Source of the DNA: Erythroxylum novogranatense
Taxonomy: Eukaryota; Streptophyta; Magnoliopsida; Malpighiales; Erythroxylaceae
Reading direction: 5' to 3'
Assembly: GCA_029891385.1 (NCBI GenBank)
Contig: CM057232.1
Span: forward strand, 62,991,824 to 63,055,823
DNA length: 64,000 nucleotides
The notes beneath the pieces were generated by a model, which made no database searches, had not been told where the DNA came from, and saw only the letters and a list, made by a program, of their open reading frames with translations. Made by a program: the position numbers and the translations under genes. Position 1 is the first letter of the stretch; every line of letters starts with the position of its first letter. Positions 1 to 11,371 of the stretch are shown piece by piece.

Positions 1-1309
1 GGGCCTAGACATAGTGGGGGGGGTTGTGAGACAACTAGACAGGTATCTAGGTTTAGCAGAAGGCATAATTGCCATCTCAAATTAAGAAGAAACGAATCCC
101 ATTACTTGTAAACAGGCCATTAATGATTTTGATGTAGAAAAATGGCTTAGGGCGATGGAATTGAAAATAGATTCCATATACAAGAATGAAGTCTAGATCC
201 TTGTAGATCGACCACCAGATGTAAAAGTTATAGGGTGTAAATGGATCTACAAAAGGAAAAGAACCTGATTGAAAGGTAAAGACTTTTAAAGCTAGATTGG
301 TAGCTAAGGGCTATACTCAAAAAAAGGGTAAAGACTATGAGGAGACTTTTTTTTCCAGTTGCCATACTTAAGCCATTACAATTCTTTTGGCCATAGCAGC
401 CTATTTCGATTATGAAATATGGCAAATGGATGTCAAAATCGAATTTCTTAACAGGGATCTTGAGGAGACCATTTATATGGCCAAACCAGAAGGATTCTTT
501 GAGCTAGGTAATAAGCATAAGGTTTGCAAATTGCAAAGGTCCATTTATAGACTTAAACAAGCGTCTAGGTCTTGGAACATTAGGTTTGATAATTCTATTG
601 AAACCTATGGATTCATACAAATATAGATGAGCCTTGTGTCAATAAAAGGATACAAGAAGGTAAGGTTACTTTCCTAATCCTATATACTGATGACATTCTG
701 ATTATTAGGAATGATGTAGGAATGTTATCTATAGTTAATGGATGGCTAAACGAACAGTTATTAAGGAAGGATTTAGGAGAGGCTAGTTAAGTTCTAAATA
801 TTAAACCTATAAGTGATCATAAGAACACACTGATAATCTTGTCTCAAATAACCTACATTGAGAACAGCTGAATAAGTTTGCCATGCAAGATTCCAAAAGG
901 GGTCTTACACTTACTAGACACAGAATCAAACTTTCAAAGGAGCAAGCACCTAAGATCCAAGAGGAGGTCAAACGTATGCATAACAGTCCCCATATGCTTA
1001 GACAGTTGGAAGTTTGATATATGATGTGTTTTGCACTAGAACAGATATCTATTACGCAGTGGAACTAGTAAGTAGATTCTAGTCCAATTCAGGAATAGAG
1101 CATTGGACTGCCGTTAAGTGCATACTAAAGTATCTTCGTAGGAAGAAGAACTTACACTTGTTTAATCTAGAAGTAACCTTATTCCAACAGGATATACAGA
1201 TTCCAATTTTCAATCAAATGTTGATTCAAGGAACAACTTCTGGTTCTATATTTTTCCTAGGAGGTGGAGCCATAGTGTGGAGGAGAATCAAGCAATCTTG
1301 TATTGCTAA
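1..1309 (+). pseudogene. Copia-C1 pol, 3' part: integrase tail, reverse transcriptase, RNase H (decayed)
   Basis: This is the decayed 3' half of a Ty1/copia polyprotein. The longest open piece (about 387-626) carries the copia RT motifs QMDVK, FLN and the segment ending in LKQASRSW. Further on, in shifting frames, come the catalytic-box remnant YTDDI with IRND after it (canonical YVDD or YADD) and RNase H remnants. The start resembles 19309-19440 of the same family. Many stops and frameshifts leave no function. The RNase H stops short of its usual end and joins an LTR directly, so the last part of pol and the polypurine tract are missing. RT family assignment is secure; the exact lineage is not. 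Confidence 0.85.
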
Positions 1310-3220
1310 TGTTGGAGTTATGTAACTATAGTGTCCTAGAAGGCAAGTGTATTTACTTATAACTTAATTTTCTTCTAGTTATTTTTGTAATAAAAATATT
1401 TATTATTAATAAATCAAAAGAGTTTGGTTTTATTTGTATGAGCATTATATATCTAGTTATAAGGTATCGAGATTCTTTTATAAGTAATATACATATACAT
1501 GGAGATGTATGGGAAACATGTATATTATTATAATCTAAAATAATTGATTCACAATTGAATAATCAATTGGTCGCTGATTATGGTTTAAACTGTAGTATTA
1601 CAATTTATCTTCGAGTAAGTAAAAGAGTTTACTTCAAAGGAATGATGAGTTTCATATCATAATAGTGGTTGACTGTCGATAATGGCGCTATTAAATGAAT
1701 CTAGAGTCAAGTATGTTTTTCATTATAATTTTTGATATGATCAGAATGGATTTTTACAAAGTATTAATCCAGTGTCTGCATGTTGTAATCATTAATTGAA
1801 ACACATATCAAGGAACATTTAATCAAATAAAGAGTTTATAGTGATATCATCACTTCTATATGTTTTATAGAAATTGGTGATTAAACTGGTGCCAGTAGTT
1901 TAATGGACTAGCTACTCATCAAGTATTAAGACTAAGACGAGATCTTGTGTGTTAATCATCATATAGAGTAAAATGGGAGATCTATAAGGAAAAACCAACA
2001 TAAGGGAAAAACAATAATTTTACCATTTATTGTGCAGATGGCTATAATATGGTTCATATTAGAGTTTACAATTAGACATCTTATTTGAAACACGTGTTCT
2101 CATAATATTTAGTAATTTAAGAGTTCAACTAATTGTCTTTAGTGGAATGACATTTAGTTAATAAGCTACAATTAATTCTAATGAGATTAAATTAATTCCG
2201 AGCTTATTGGAGCTTGAATTATATAAGTCTAATTAGATTCCCTATTTAGCTTCTAGAAAAATAAAAATAATGGTTTTAAAGCCCATGGTTGAATGTTGGG
2301 GCTATTTTAATTAATTGTTGATTAGAAACCCATATGAACATTTAGAAATGGGCTAAACGTTGGTTTAATTTGATTAATTAAATTAAAACAAAGTTATTAA
2401 AGACAAAAGGAGGTGGATTTTCTATTCTAATGGGGTAAATGTGCAGCTGCACATTTAACATTGGTTTGCTATATTAATGATGGTTCTAAACATGTTTTAT
2501 CATCATTAAATAGAGTTATGATCTTATCAATAAATGGTTTAATAGTGGTCTTTTAATGATAGCATATAACCTATTAGCATTCATTGGATTAAAGAAGAAA
2601 GAGGTGCATTTGATGGACCATCCTCCTTCTTTTCAACACAAAACTGAAAATGAGAAGTGTCATTTAGGTTTTTTGGTCTTTTCATGTAGCCATCTTAAAA
2701 CAAATAAGAGGAGTCTCATTTATTGGATTCTTTACGATTGATTAAGGAAGGAAGTGATGCATTGGATGCACTGGCTTAACCAAAATTGAGAGAAGGAAGA
2801 CAAGTGGTTGTTGAATTTCATGGGTGAGCCAAAAATTGCATGAGAAGTATCTCATCATTGGCTTCTTTCTTCTAAGGCAAAATCTCTTCAAGTTTTCTTC
2901 TCTTTTCCTACCAAAGGAACTTATCTGCTAAATTGTCTAAGAAGAACAAGTGGTAAATTGGATTGGTCGAGGGTACAACATCGAGAAGAGGATATAATAA
3001 TGTAAAGAGGGTATAGTACAACGAGGAGTTAAAGCTATAGTGAAGGGGTCGATAATAATTTTCATCTTGTGTTTATGCAAATTCTTTTCCTTATACTATA
3101 TCATGTATGGCTATGCATATTAATTTGGATATATTGCTTCCGTTGCAATTTTGATTTCTAAAAAGTTTTGAAATCTACCATTTTACCTAAATCGTTTATG
3201 CTTTATTTTTTTGTCCAACA
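1310..3220 (+). repeat. Copia-C1 LTR, copy 1
   Basis: This 1.9-kb LTR opens with TGTTGGAGTT and closes with CCAACA, the short inverted repeat TGTTGG/CCAACA. A tRNA-Met type primer-binding site follows two bases later. The same sequence recurs, diverged, at 4223-4582 plus 14044-15792 and, truncated, at 30298-31763. It directly abuts truncated RNase H sequence, so it may be the 5' LTR of a relative inserted there rather than the matching 3' LTR. Confidence 0.88.
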
Positions 3221-3222
3221 AT

Positions 3223-3234
3223 TGGTATCAGATC
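3223..3234 (+). promoter_or_regulatory. Primer-binding site, Copia-C1 copy 1
   Basis: TGGTATCAGATC starts two bases after the LTR end and matches the plant initiator tRNA-Met primer site (TGGTATCAGAGC) except near the end. It would have primed minus-strand cDNA synthesis. Confidence 0.75.
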
Positions 3235-3549
3235 CAATTTTCTTATGCATGATTTCGGTTCCTATATATGATGCATGGGTTGATAATCATTTTTGTTCAC
3301 TGCATATTTTTATATGATAGAAATATATGTGGTGCATGTATTGCTCTTTTCATTGTCCATAGATTCTGAAGTTACCTTGTAAGTTTGGTTCATTTGGTTT
3401 GTAACAAGGAGGGTGGCCTATCATCGTCATATTTCCTCCTTGGTTTCATCTTTTTGTTTTTTTGATTATGTAATGTACAAAATCATGTAATGATGAAGAT
3501 GAAGAAGCCATGAATGAAGAAATGACGAGGTAAGGTTTTAATTTTGCTT

Positions 3550-3800
3550 AAAGTATATTAGAAAAGTTTCAGTTGTTAGAAAACCTAAGTGCTGGAATTT
3601 TGTGTTTACAAATTATTGGTTTTATGACACAACAAGTTTCGAATTTGATTAAAAACAAGTGCTAGATTTTTGTTTCATATAGATAAGTTTTAGTTTTGAT
3701 GAAAAACAAGTGTTGGATTTTTTGTTTCATATGGACAAGTTATAGTTTCGATGAAATATTAATGTTAGAATTTTTGTTTTTAAAGTGACAAATTCGTTTT
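3550..3800 (+). repeat. Leader tandem repeat, about 51-bp units
   Basis: Imperfect units built around AAGTGYTGGATTTTTGTTTC and AGTTTYGGTTTTGATGAA recur with cores near 3588, 3658, 3709 and 3760. The same array lies at the same place in the other two leaders, so it predates their separation. Confidence 0.65.
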
Positions 3801-4222
3801 TATGAAATTCAAAACTTTTTTGTAAAAGAAAATCCATTACACATTTTTTACTAAATGGGCCAGGTCTTGTGAATGAAGAGTTTGAAGCGGAAGATCCAAG
3901 TCCAAAAAGAAATTACTGGACCTAAAAACCTTGTAATTGTATTTATGTTTCTAAGATGCACAATCAAAAGTAGCTTATTAGTTTATGTGATGAATGGATA
4001 AATGAATGCAAATAATATATGATATTATGTTATTGCATGTCATTTAGAAAATTGCCAATCCTAGGCTTTGACATGCATTCATTATGTATGAAATATATAA
4101 TGAAACAATATAAGATGGATAATAAATTGCATCTAGATAAGATAGTATTTATTAAATCGTAAAGCCCAAAAGGATTGAGTGGGAGAAGATGCTCATGTGA
4201 GAGTCTATGGTCTCTATATGAT

Positions 4223-4582
4223 TGTTGGAGTTATATAAATATAATGCCCTGGAGAGAAAGAGTATTTACATGTACCTTAATCTTCTTCAGTTATAGTTTT
4301 GTATTGGAAATACTTATTATTAATAAAATAAAAGAGTTTGGATTTAATGAGCATTACATATCAGGTCATAAGGTACCAAGATTCTTTTGTACGTAATATA
4401 CATATACATAGAGATGATTGGGAAACATGTATATTATTAGAATCTAAATTAATGGATTCACAGTTGAATAATCAAGTTGGTTGCTTGATATGGTTTAGAC
4501 TATAGTGTTGCGATTTATCTCCATGCAAGTAAAGGAGTTTACTTCAAGGGAATGATGAGTTTTATATCATGATAGTAGTTGA
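4223..4582 (+). repeat. Copia-C1 LTR, copy 2, left part
   Basis: The LTR starts TGTTGGAGTT and matches copy 1 until GTAGTTGA, where Sire-1 interrupts it. It resumes at 14044. The two parts together make about 2.1 kb, close to the 1.9 kb of copy 1. Confidence 0.87.
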
Positions 4583-5601
4583 TGAAGTAAATTACACGTT
4601 AGTACAATGCTTATAAAACGATAACGAATACACGAGAAGGGGGGTTGAATTGTGTATTCCCCTTTTTGAAAATTCTTTCAAAACTGTTTTGTTTAAAAAC
4701 AAGTTCTTTTACCGAAACTTCAGTAAATTCGAATTAATCAAAACTTTGAAAACTTGTTTCAGAATTGAAGTAATAACAAAACTTTGAATTTTAAAAGTAA
4801 TAGGGTAGAGAGAAGTTGACACAGCGATTTATACTGGTTCACCCCAAACCGTGGGCGACGTCTAGTCCTCAGAGTTCTTTATGGGATTTCACTATCTCTT
4901 CAACTTTTACAAGTATTCTTTCCGAGCCTCTTCAGGTCTCTACACTCAGTATTCTTTCACTCTGAGCCTCTGCAGGCTATCTGCACTACTTTCTTACAAA
5001 AGTATTTGAAAACTGTTACAGTAAAATTAGCTCTCAGCTAATTTGCTCAATTGTCTTATAGACAATCTTTTTCGTTCGCGTACGTAAATCAATTTTTTGC
5101 TTTGCTTTGGCTAACTTTCGCTAACTGGCTAACTTTGCAATCTTTGACTTCAACTCATATTTATAGCCTTCGTCTTCAACAACTTCTTGATTCTTGCTTC
5201 TTGAATCTTGTTTCTTGAATCTTGAAAGAAACGGTTAATCAGTTGAGTTCTGTAACTAACTCGAACTGACTCTTGCGTCTTCTTTTGAATTCTGCGTCTG
5301 TTTTTTTCTGTCTGTTTTTTTGCGTCTGTGTTTCTGCGTCTGCTTTTCACTTTGCGTCTACGTTTGCGTCTGCGTCTGCTTTTCACTTTGCGTCTGCATC
5401 TGTGTCTGCTTTTCATTTTGCGTCCGCGTCTGCCTCTGCGTCTGCTTTTCTACTTCTCCGTCTGTTTTTCAATCTGCGTCCGTATTTCTTCATCTGCATC
5501 TGTTTTTTATTCTCCGTCTATCTGTTTTCTATTTTCCGTCTGTTTTTACTCCTTTGTTATTCATCAAAATCAAATATATGTAAAGTCAACTTGACTCAAC
5601 A
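4583..5601 (-). repeat. Sire-1 3' LTR
   Basis: This 1019-bp LTR begins TGTTGAGTCAAG and ends TTTACTTCA on the element strand. It matches 13078-14043 closely apart from the length of a TCTGCG-type hexamer tract. A polypurine tract abuts its inner end. Confidence 0.92.
5263..5560. repeat. Degenerate hexamer microsatellite (TCTGCG)n in Sire-1 3' LTR
   Basis: Plus-strand runs of TCTGCG and TCTGTTTTT alternate with TTTTCACTTTGCG blocks. The tract makes spurious open frames in several phases, with arginine-lysine repeats on the minus strand. It is longer here than in the 5' LTR copy and explains most of the LTR length difference. Confidence 0.8.
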
Positions 5602-5616
5602 ATCTCCCCCTTTTTG
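5602..5616 (-). promoter_or_regulatory. Sire-1 polypurine tract
   Basis: The element strand reads AAAAAGGGGGAGAT immediately before the 3' LTR. This is the expected plus-strand primer for reverse transcription, and it fixes the element's orientation. Confidence 0.85.
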
Positions 5617-5800
5617 ATGATAACAAATTATATACAAAAAAGAAAACAAAATACAATGTAGAAAAAAAAACTTATCTTCAAAATCTTCTTCTTCCTCCTT
5701 TCTTATTCTTCAACTCCTTCAATCTCACCCTTAAGATTTGCTGATTTCCATTCTCTTCTCCTCATTCTATTCTCCCCCTATTTGTTATAATAAAAAATGA

Positions 5801-7369
5801 TCAATGACGATGACGCTTCATCAGTTCTACCATCATCTTCTTCATATCATTCATTATCTCCTTTATCTCGTTTACTTCTCTGCGTAATTGGCTGATTTCT
5901 GCTTGGGAGGCAAACAGTGAGGAGGATTGATTATTATCTTCTGAGGGTTCTGTGAACGCAATTATTGTAGCATATGCGTCCAAGGATGGAATATAATCTT
6001 CGTTAATCGCAAATGTGGGTGGATGAATGAATACATTTGACTCTAGAATGTCTAAATCATAGGGAGCAGGTAGCATAAGCAACTGTCTTCCTTCCAAGGG
6101 TATGCCTTCAGCTTGAATAGACAGTGTATTAGATAAAGGCCTAATACGCAAAACTGTCTGGATAAGGGATTCAATAAACGTCCCTATTATCTGTCTTCCC
6201 CTTACTGGACAGTATTCATTCTTACCTGTATAACTACAACTAGCTCCATCAGTATTCTTTTTCGAAGCGCATGCTGCATCAATTCGACACACTTCTTCAA
6301 TTTGATCTGCGGACAGATCATCACTAACTTCTTCAGGAAATAGCTTCATCTTTCCCTTATTCAAATCCAAAGGATATCTTAGCTGAATATCCAGTACAAC
6401 CTTTATTACCGTCTTCTCTGTGATTGGATAAATAGTACACGGTTTGCTGGACATTTTCGTAGGGTATGACTTTGTAGCAGCATCCCTCAAGACATCATAG
6501 AACATCTTTTCATCTTCTTTCAGTAAATGCCATGTGTCACTATTTATTGAGATAGGTTGTACGATAGCCATTACCTTCTTCCTTGGTTGATCACAGATGG
6601 CGATTGCAGTCTTCCTCTTGGTCACAACTTCAACCATTCTGATCTTCAACTTGTCTCTTCTCAAAATTCTAAAATAGTTGTATATAGTTAGACCAGATTC
6701 ATCGGATTTCTCCTGTGGTTCCTGAACTAAGTTTAATTCTGCTATTTCCTCTTGTTGATCTGTGCAGGGAATAGATTGAACCATGCTAGGCTCCGTTGAT
6801 TCCTCCTGTTGGATAACAATGGGAGTTTCCTGAACTCTGCTTTGCTTCTTTTGACTAACCTCCCCAGCAGTGGACACATTCTTCTTTCGACTAATCTTCT
6901 TAGTCTTCTCTTCTGCTTCAGTCAGTCTCGGAGTTTTCTGAACTTGAGATTTTTCTTTCTCAGACTCCGACTTTCTCTTCTTCTCAGTCTCTTTAGCCTG
7001 TTTGGCTGAGTCTTCTTGTAGAATCGAGACTAGAGATCTTGTCGCTTTTGGTATGCGAGATCCAGGAACTTCTGCCTCACTCTGTTCTCTAGTTATCCTC
7101 TCTTCCTTTTGTCGAAGAGTGCGAATCCTTGGTGATCTCCTCACCTTTTTGGAAATCTCTCCCAAAAGACTCTCTCCTTTTCTTTTCTGCGCACCTTCAT
7201 CTGTCCTCCGGACTTGGCTTACGTCTCTTTGAGGACTAGCCTGTTTAATCAACGGTCGTTCAGATAGCTTTCTTGTTTCATCGATCAGCAATCTCTCACT
7301 TACTTGAGATTTAGAACTTGTGGCGGGAGACTTCTTCAATAATCGCTCCCCCTCAGTTCTGGCTTTCAT
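5801..7369 (-). CDS. Sire-1 envelope-like ORF, downstream part (522 codons)
   Basis: An intact 522-codon ORF lies between pol and the 3' LTR. Its first 240 residues are charged and low-complexity (Glu/Lys/Ser/Arg), with repeated Q(V)QKTP- and QEES-like phrases. The middle, about residues 245-470, is more globular, with segments such as SINSDTWHLLKEDEKMFYDV. The last 45 residues form a likely coiled coil (ISQLRREVNEIKEIMNDMKK). I see no signal peptide or convincing membrane segment, so calling it an envelope rests on position only. Its ATG overlaps the stop of the upstream ORF as ATGA. The pair may be one ancestral frame split by a frameshift, or two cistrons. Function unknown; nucleic-acid or capsid interaction is as plausible as an envelope role. 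Confidence 0.7.
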   Translation of the reverse strand: MKARTEGERLLKKSPATSSKSQVSERLLIDETRKLSERPLIKQASPQRDVSQVRRTDEGAQKRKGESLLGEISKKVRRSPRIRTLRQKEERITREQSEAEVPGSRIPKATRSLVSILQEDSAKQAKETEKKRKSESEKEKSQVQKTPRLTEAEEKTKKISRKKNVSTAGEVSQKKQSRVQETPIVIQQEESTEPSMVQSIPCTDQQEEIAELNLVQEPQEKSDESGLTIYNYFRILRRDKLKIRMVEVVTKRKTAIAICDQPRKKVMAIVQPISINSDTWHLLKEDEKMFYDVLRDAATKSYPTKMSSKPCTIYPITEKTVIKVVLDIQLRYPLDLNKGKMKLFPEEVSDDLSADQIEEVCRIDAACASKKNTDGASCSYTGKNEYCPVRGRQIIGTFIESLIQTVLRIRPLSNTLSIQAEGIPLEGRQLLMLPAPYDLDILESNVFIHPPTFAINEDYIPSLDAYATIIAFTEPSEDNNQSSSLFASQAEISQLRREVNEIKEIMNDMKKMMVELMKRHRH

Positions 7370-8136
7370 GTAGACTCTGCTTCTTCTTTCACCTTCAAGC
7401 CCATTCTTCTTACTGTATCAGAGTTAATAGTACTCTTAACAGATACCATCCCTCTGATTTCTCTATGAAGAAGGACTCCGGATTCCTTAAAAATCCTTGT
7501 GAGCAACATGCCGTAAGGATAACTGTTGGTATCTTTCATTCCCTTAACCATATAATGAAAAATTAAATATGGTAAATCTACGAGACGACGATTTAGCATA
7601 AAGAACAAGCATTGCTCATCCAGGGTGGTCACTAAATGCCTTGACCCGACTCTCGGTAAAATGCAATTAAACAGGATTGCATGAAGAATCCTAGCCTTCG
7701 GGACCAGACTCGAGGTCTTCCTCTCCCATGGGTCATTCACTCCATATAACTGTTTTCTCACATCTTCTTCCTTTATATTAACCTGGGACATCCATCTGGC
7801 TTTGGTTGTCAGTATTTCTCCACCCGATGGATATTCAGTTACCTTCTCCACTATCTCCTTTGTAACAATAATAGTTATTCCATCTACTATTGAGACAATA
7901 GCTTCATCTACTAGTTGCGCATTCTTCCAGAAGTCATACACCTCATCAGTATACATTGGTTCTCGTACTTGGAAGAATTTTCTCCACCCAGCTTCTATGA
8001 TTTCTGGTTCAACATCCATGTTGTCTTTCTTCAAAGATTCAAAATCGACATATCTTCCATACATCATAGCTGACTCCATTGCTTCTGAATAGAGGCTGTC
8101 TCTGGTTCTGTTCTTGAATGGGAAAGGTAATTGCAA
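7366..8136 (-). CDS. Sire-1 envelope-like ORF, upstream part (plant transposon-associated domain)
   Basis: The open frame is 256 codons from the preceding stop, but its first codon is TTG; the first in-frame ATG is at codon 19 (8080-8082), giving about 238 residues. The segments RILHAILFNCILPR, DLPYLIFHYMV and YPYGMLLTRIFKESGV match the layout I know from plant proteins labelled envelope-like or putative plant transposon protein, which occur after pol in plant LTR elements. It follows the RNase H end by about 200 bp. It ends in a 4-bp ATGA overlap with the next ORF. Family resemblance is from memory of the motif pattern; the biochemical role is unknown. Confidence 0.65.
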   Translation of the reverse strand: MQLPFPFKNRTRDSLYSEAMESAMMYGRYVDFESLKKDNMDVEPEIIEAGWRKFFQVREPMYTDEVYDFWKNAQLVDEAIVSIVDGITIIVTKEIVEKVTEYPSGGEILTTKARWMSQVNIKEEDVRKQLYGVNDPWERKTSSLVPKARILHAILFNCILPRVGSRHLVTTLDEQCLFFMLNRRLVDLPYLIFHYMVKGMKDTNSYPYGMLLTRIFKESGVLLHREIRGMVSVKSTINSDTVRRMGLKVKEEAEST

Positions 8137-8339
8137 AGGTTTTTAGTGAGATGAAACGTCTGTATAATCGTAATGATTTTAGTTTCAGACTACTTGTAGG
8201 GGTCTTATCCGGTGCGTTCTAGAATCATTGGAATCCTCAAGGCTATGAGATTTTCCCTCCACAACTTCCTTGTGAGAGAAGTTATTAGCTGTCAACCACT
8301 GTTTCTGACGCCGTTAACTTTGACGATCTCTTAGCTTGA

Positions 8340-8933
8340 CTGGTCATTTAACATAACCATGTTAAGGTTCAATCTGATTTCCTTGAACCATTCTTCACTC
8401 AATGATTTAGTGAAGATATCTGCCCACTGATATTCTATTTCAACGAACTGAAGTGTCAACACCTTCCTCTGAACTTAGTCTCTCAAGAAATGATGTCTGA
8501 CTTTGATATGCTTCACTCTTGAATGCTGTATCGGATTCTTCGATAGATTTATGGCGCTGATGTTGTAACAATAGATTGGGATCTCATATTCTCAAACTGA
8601 ATAATCCTCCAGTTGGTATTTAATCCACACTGTTTGTGAACAACAGCTTGCGGCAGACATGTACTCGGCTTCGGCAGTTGATAGAGCTATCGAGCTTTGT
8701 CTCTTGCTTGACCAGGAAACTAGGTTTGAGCCAAGAAAGTGACATCCTCCACTGGTGCTCTTCCTTTCAATTCTATCTCCGGCATAGTCCGCATCACAAT
8801 ATCCGATTAACCTGAAATCTTTACCTTTCTCAAACATTAAGCAAAGATTAGTAGTACCTGCGAGATATCTCATAATCCTTTTAACAGTAATAAAATGAGA
8901 CTCTCTAGGATCGTCCTGAAACCTTGCACACAA
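8340..8933 (-). pseudogene. Sire-1 RNase H
   Basis: The copia RNase H domain is recognisable from GYCDADYAGD (first catalytic Asp region), the KSTSGGCHFLG strand, VSWSSKRQ and ALSTAEAEYMSAA with its catalytic Glu. The open piece ends near 8592, and coding resemblance continues with breaks toward 8340. It is separated by frame breaks from RT, so no continuous pol is made. Confidence 0.85.
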
Positions 8934-9900
8934 GCATACACTGAATGAATATCAGTCTACTTGCATGAATCTGATAAAGAACCAATCATCCCTCTATACA
9001 GGGTTTGATCCACCTTCTTACCAAGTTCATCTTTCGACAAAAGGTTTGAAGGATGCATCGGAGTTGCCATTGGCTTCACATTGTTCATATCAAATTTAGA
9101 CAACAATTCTTTCACATACTTTTGTTTATGAATAAAAATTTTCTCTTCTGTTTGCTTAACTTGCAACCCAAGAAAGAACTTTAACTCACCCATCATACTC
9201 ATTTCAAATTCATTTTTCATCAAATTCTCAAAACTCATACACAACTTCTTTGTGGTAGCACCAAAAATAATATCATCAACGTAAATTTGCACTAAGATAA
9301 AGTCATTCTCATAAACCTTTTTGAAAAGCATTTTATCCACTTGTCCTCTAGTAAACCAATTCTCCAAGAGAAAATTACTTAGACGATCATACTAAGCTCT
9401 AGGAGCTTGCTTCAGGCCGATAAAGCTTTATGAAGTCTATAGACATGCTCTGGATTCTTGACATCTTCAAAGCCAGGAGGTTGCTTCACATACACCTCTT
9501 CATCTATAAAGCCATTCAGAAAAGCACTCTTCACGTCCATCTGAAAAAGCTTTATATTATGACAAACAACATATGCTAGCAATATCCTAATAACTTTAAG
9601 TCTTGCTACTGGAGCATAAGTCTCATTATAGTCTATTCCTTCTTACTAATTATAGCCTTGTGCTACTAATCTAGCTTTGCTCTGGCTTACTTTGCCTGAT
9701 TTGTCTAGCTTATTCTTGAAAACCCATCTGGTTCCGATAATGGATTTTTTCGAAGGTTTTGGAACTAAGGACCAAACTTTATTCCTAGTAAACTGATTCA
9801 ACTCCTCTTGCATGGCTAAGATTCAAGCTTCGTCCTGAAGAGCTTCCTCAATCTTCTTATGCTCTATTTCAGAGATGAAAGCCACATTAGCTTCTCTTCT
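8934..9900 (-). pseudogene. Sire-1 reverse transcriptase
   Basis: The catalytic box IYVDDIIFGAT lies in an intact stretch (about 8957-9367), followed by GELKFFLGLQV and MATPMHPS. Upstream, the fingers and palm (RWVFK-like, QMDVKSAFLNG-like, and PPGFED-like segments) are readable but interrupted by several stops between 9370 and 9830. The active-site aspartates are present, but the enzyme cannot be translated whole. Confidence 0.87.
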
Positions 9901-10975
9901 GAATCTGGAACTTGTCCTAACTCCTTCTGAGGTCTCTTCGATAATTAGCTCTTCTAGATGAGAACTCCTATATTTCCAATCTCTTTTCAATTCGATAGTT
10001 TCTGGAATATCCCCAGCCTTGTCTACTTGAGTTCCTGATGATGGAGTTTCTGTTGCATCATCTAAATTCTTCGAAGGACCTTCACTCTCCATGTCATCTT
10101 CCTTATAGGATTGGGAATGGTCATCAAACTTGACATGGATGGTTTCCTCAACTGTCTTTAAGATAGGGTTATAAACTCGAAATGCCTTAGACGATGATGA
10201 GTAGCCTAGAAAGATTCCTGAATAGGTCTTCAAATCGAACTTATCCAACAACTCCTTTGTATTCAGAATAGAACACTTGCAACCGAATGGATGAAAGTAA
10301 GATATGTTTGGTCTCCTTCCATTCCATAGCTCATAGGGAGTCTTCTTCAACAGTGGTCGCATAGCAGTGATTCTCATTATGAATATAACAAGTCAGATTC
10401 ATAGCTTCGCTTGAAGTACTTAGGAAGATTCATCTCACATAGCATTGTCCTTGCCATCTCTTGAATCATCCTGTTCTTCCTTTCAATAACTCCATTCTGT
10501 TGTGGAGTCCTAGGAGCAGAGAAATTGTGAGAAATTCCATTCTCCTCACAGAATAATCTAAACTTCTCATTTTCAAACTCTCCACCATGATCACTCCTGA
10601 TGCTGGCTATAGGTACTCCTTTTTCAGTTTGTAACTTTCGGGAAAGGGTCCTAAAACACTTAAAAGATTCATTTTTCTATGACAAAAATAATATCCAACA
10701 AAATCTAGTAAAGTCATCAACAATAACAAGTCCATATTTCTTTCCCCAAGAATTATTGTCCTAGTTGGACCAAATAAATCCATATGTAACAACTCTAAAG
10801 GTCTAGAAGATGTTACAAAATTTTTAGAAGAAAACGATGTTTTAACTTGTTTTCCTTTCAAACAACTTTCACAAAAAAATTCTTTGTCAAAACTTATTTT
10901 TGGTAAACCTCTTACCAAATCAAATTTTGCTAATTTTGAAATGTGTTTAAAAGAGACATGACCTAGCTTTTTATG
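9901..10975 (-). pseudogene. Sire-1 integrase with pre-integrase zinc region
   Basis: The element-strand order is the CESCLKGKQ end of the HHCC zinc region, then LLHMDLFGPTRT with the first catalytic Asp, a broken middle, and the C-terminal copia integrase block TPYELWNGRRP with GCKCSILNTKE and FLGYSSSSKAFRVYN. It is split among at least three frames. The block 9823-10377 is open for 184 codons. Decayed, but the domain is unambiguous. Confidence 0.85.
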
Positions 10976-11371
10976 CTAGATTAGTCTTTCTTCTTCAGAA
11001 GATAGAAAACATGAAACATTTTGGTCTTGAAAATCTTCTAAATCAATTTTATAAAGATTATTTCTTCTTTTGGCAGAAAAGAATCTAGACCCATCTTTGT
11101 TTCTGACTTCACAAAGATTTTGATTGAACGTGACTATGAAACCAGAGTCACATAATTGACTTACACTAATCAAATTGTGCTTCAGACCATCAACAAGCAG
11201 TACATTATCTATACATGTAAAGGAATCTTTACCTATCTTACCGATTCCAATTATCTTACCCTGCTGGTTGTCTCCGAAAGTCACCGATCCTCCTTTCTTA
11301 TATTGAAGATCTAGGAACATAGACCTTCTTCCCGTCATATGTCGCGAGCAGCCACTGTCTAAATATCAACG
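10976..11371 (-). pseudogene. Sire-1 aspartic protease
   Basis: The copia protease site DSGCSRHMTG is present just upstream of the open frame ending at 10976, followed by SVTFGDN and [13 protein letters not shown]. The D-S-G triad is intact. It sits in a different frame from the long gag ORF that overlaps it (11298-11338), so either a programmed shift or, more likely, an indel separates gag from pol. Confidence 0.85.

Larger units (their letters stand above)
3221..4222 (+). other. Copia-C1 5' leader, copy 1 (truncated by the next LTR)
   Basis: This untranslated leader is homologous to 15793-16800 and 31764-32780. It has no ORF. It breaks off after GGTCTCTATATGAT, where another C1 LTR starts; in the other copies the leader continues past this point. 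Insertion of a second C1 element into the leader, or a recombination, would explain the break. Confidence 0.75.

Noticed and set aside
5150..5617. Overlapping open frames on both strands encoding Arg/Lys-rich or Phe/Cys-rich repeats
   Set aside because: They arise from the TCTGCG-type hexamer tract in the Sire-1 LTR, recur at 13768-14074, and have no motif or conserved start.
5801..8136. A true viral envelope glycoprotein in Sire-1
   Set aside because: No signal peptide, convincing membrane anchor or fusion-like segment is visible. The envelope label is positional only.
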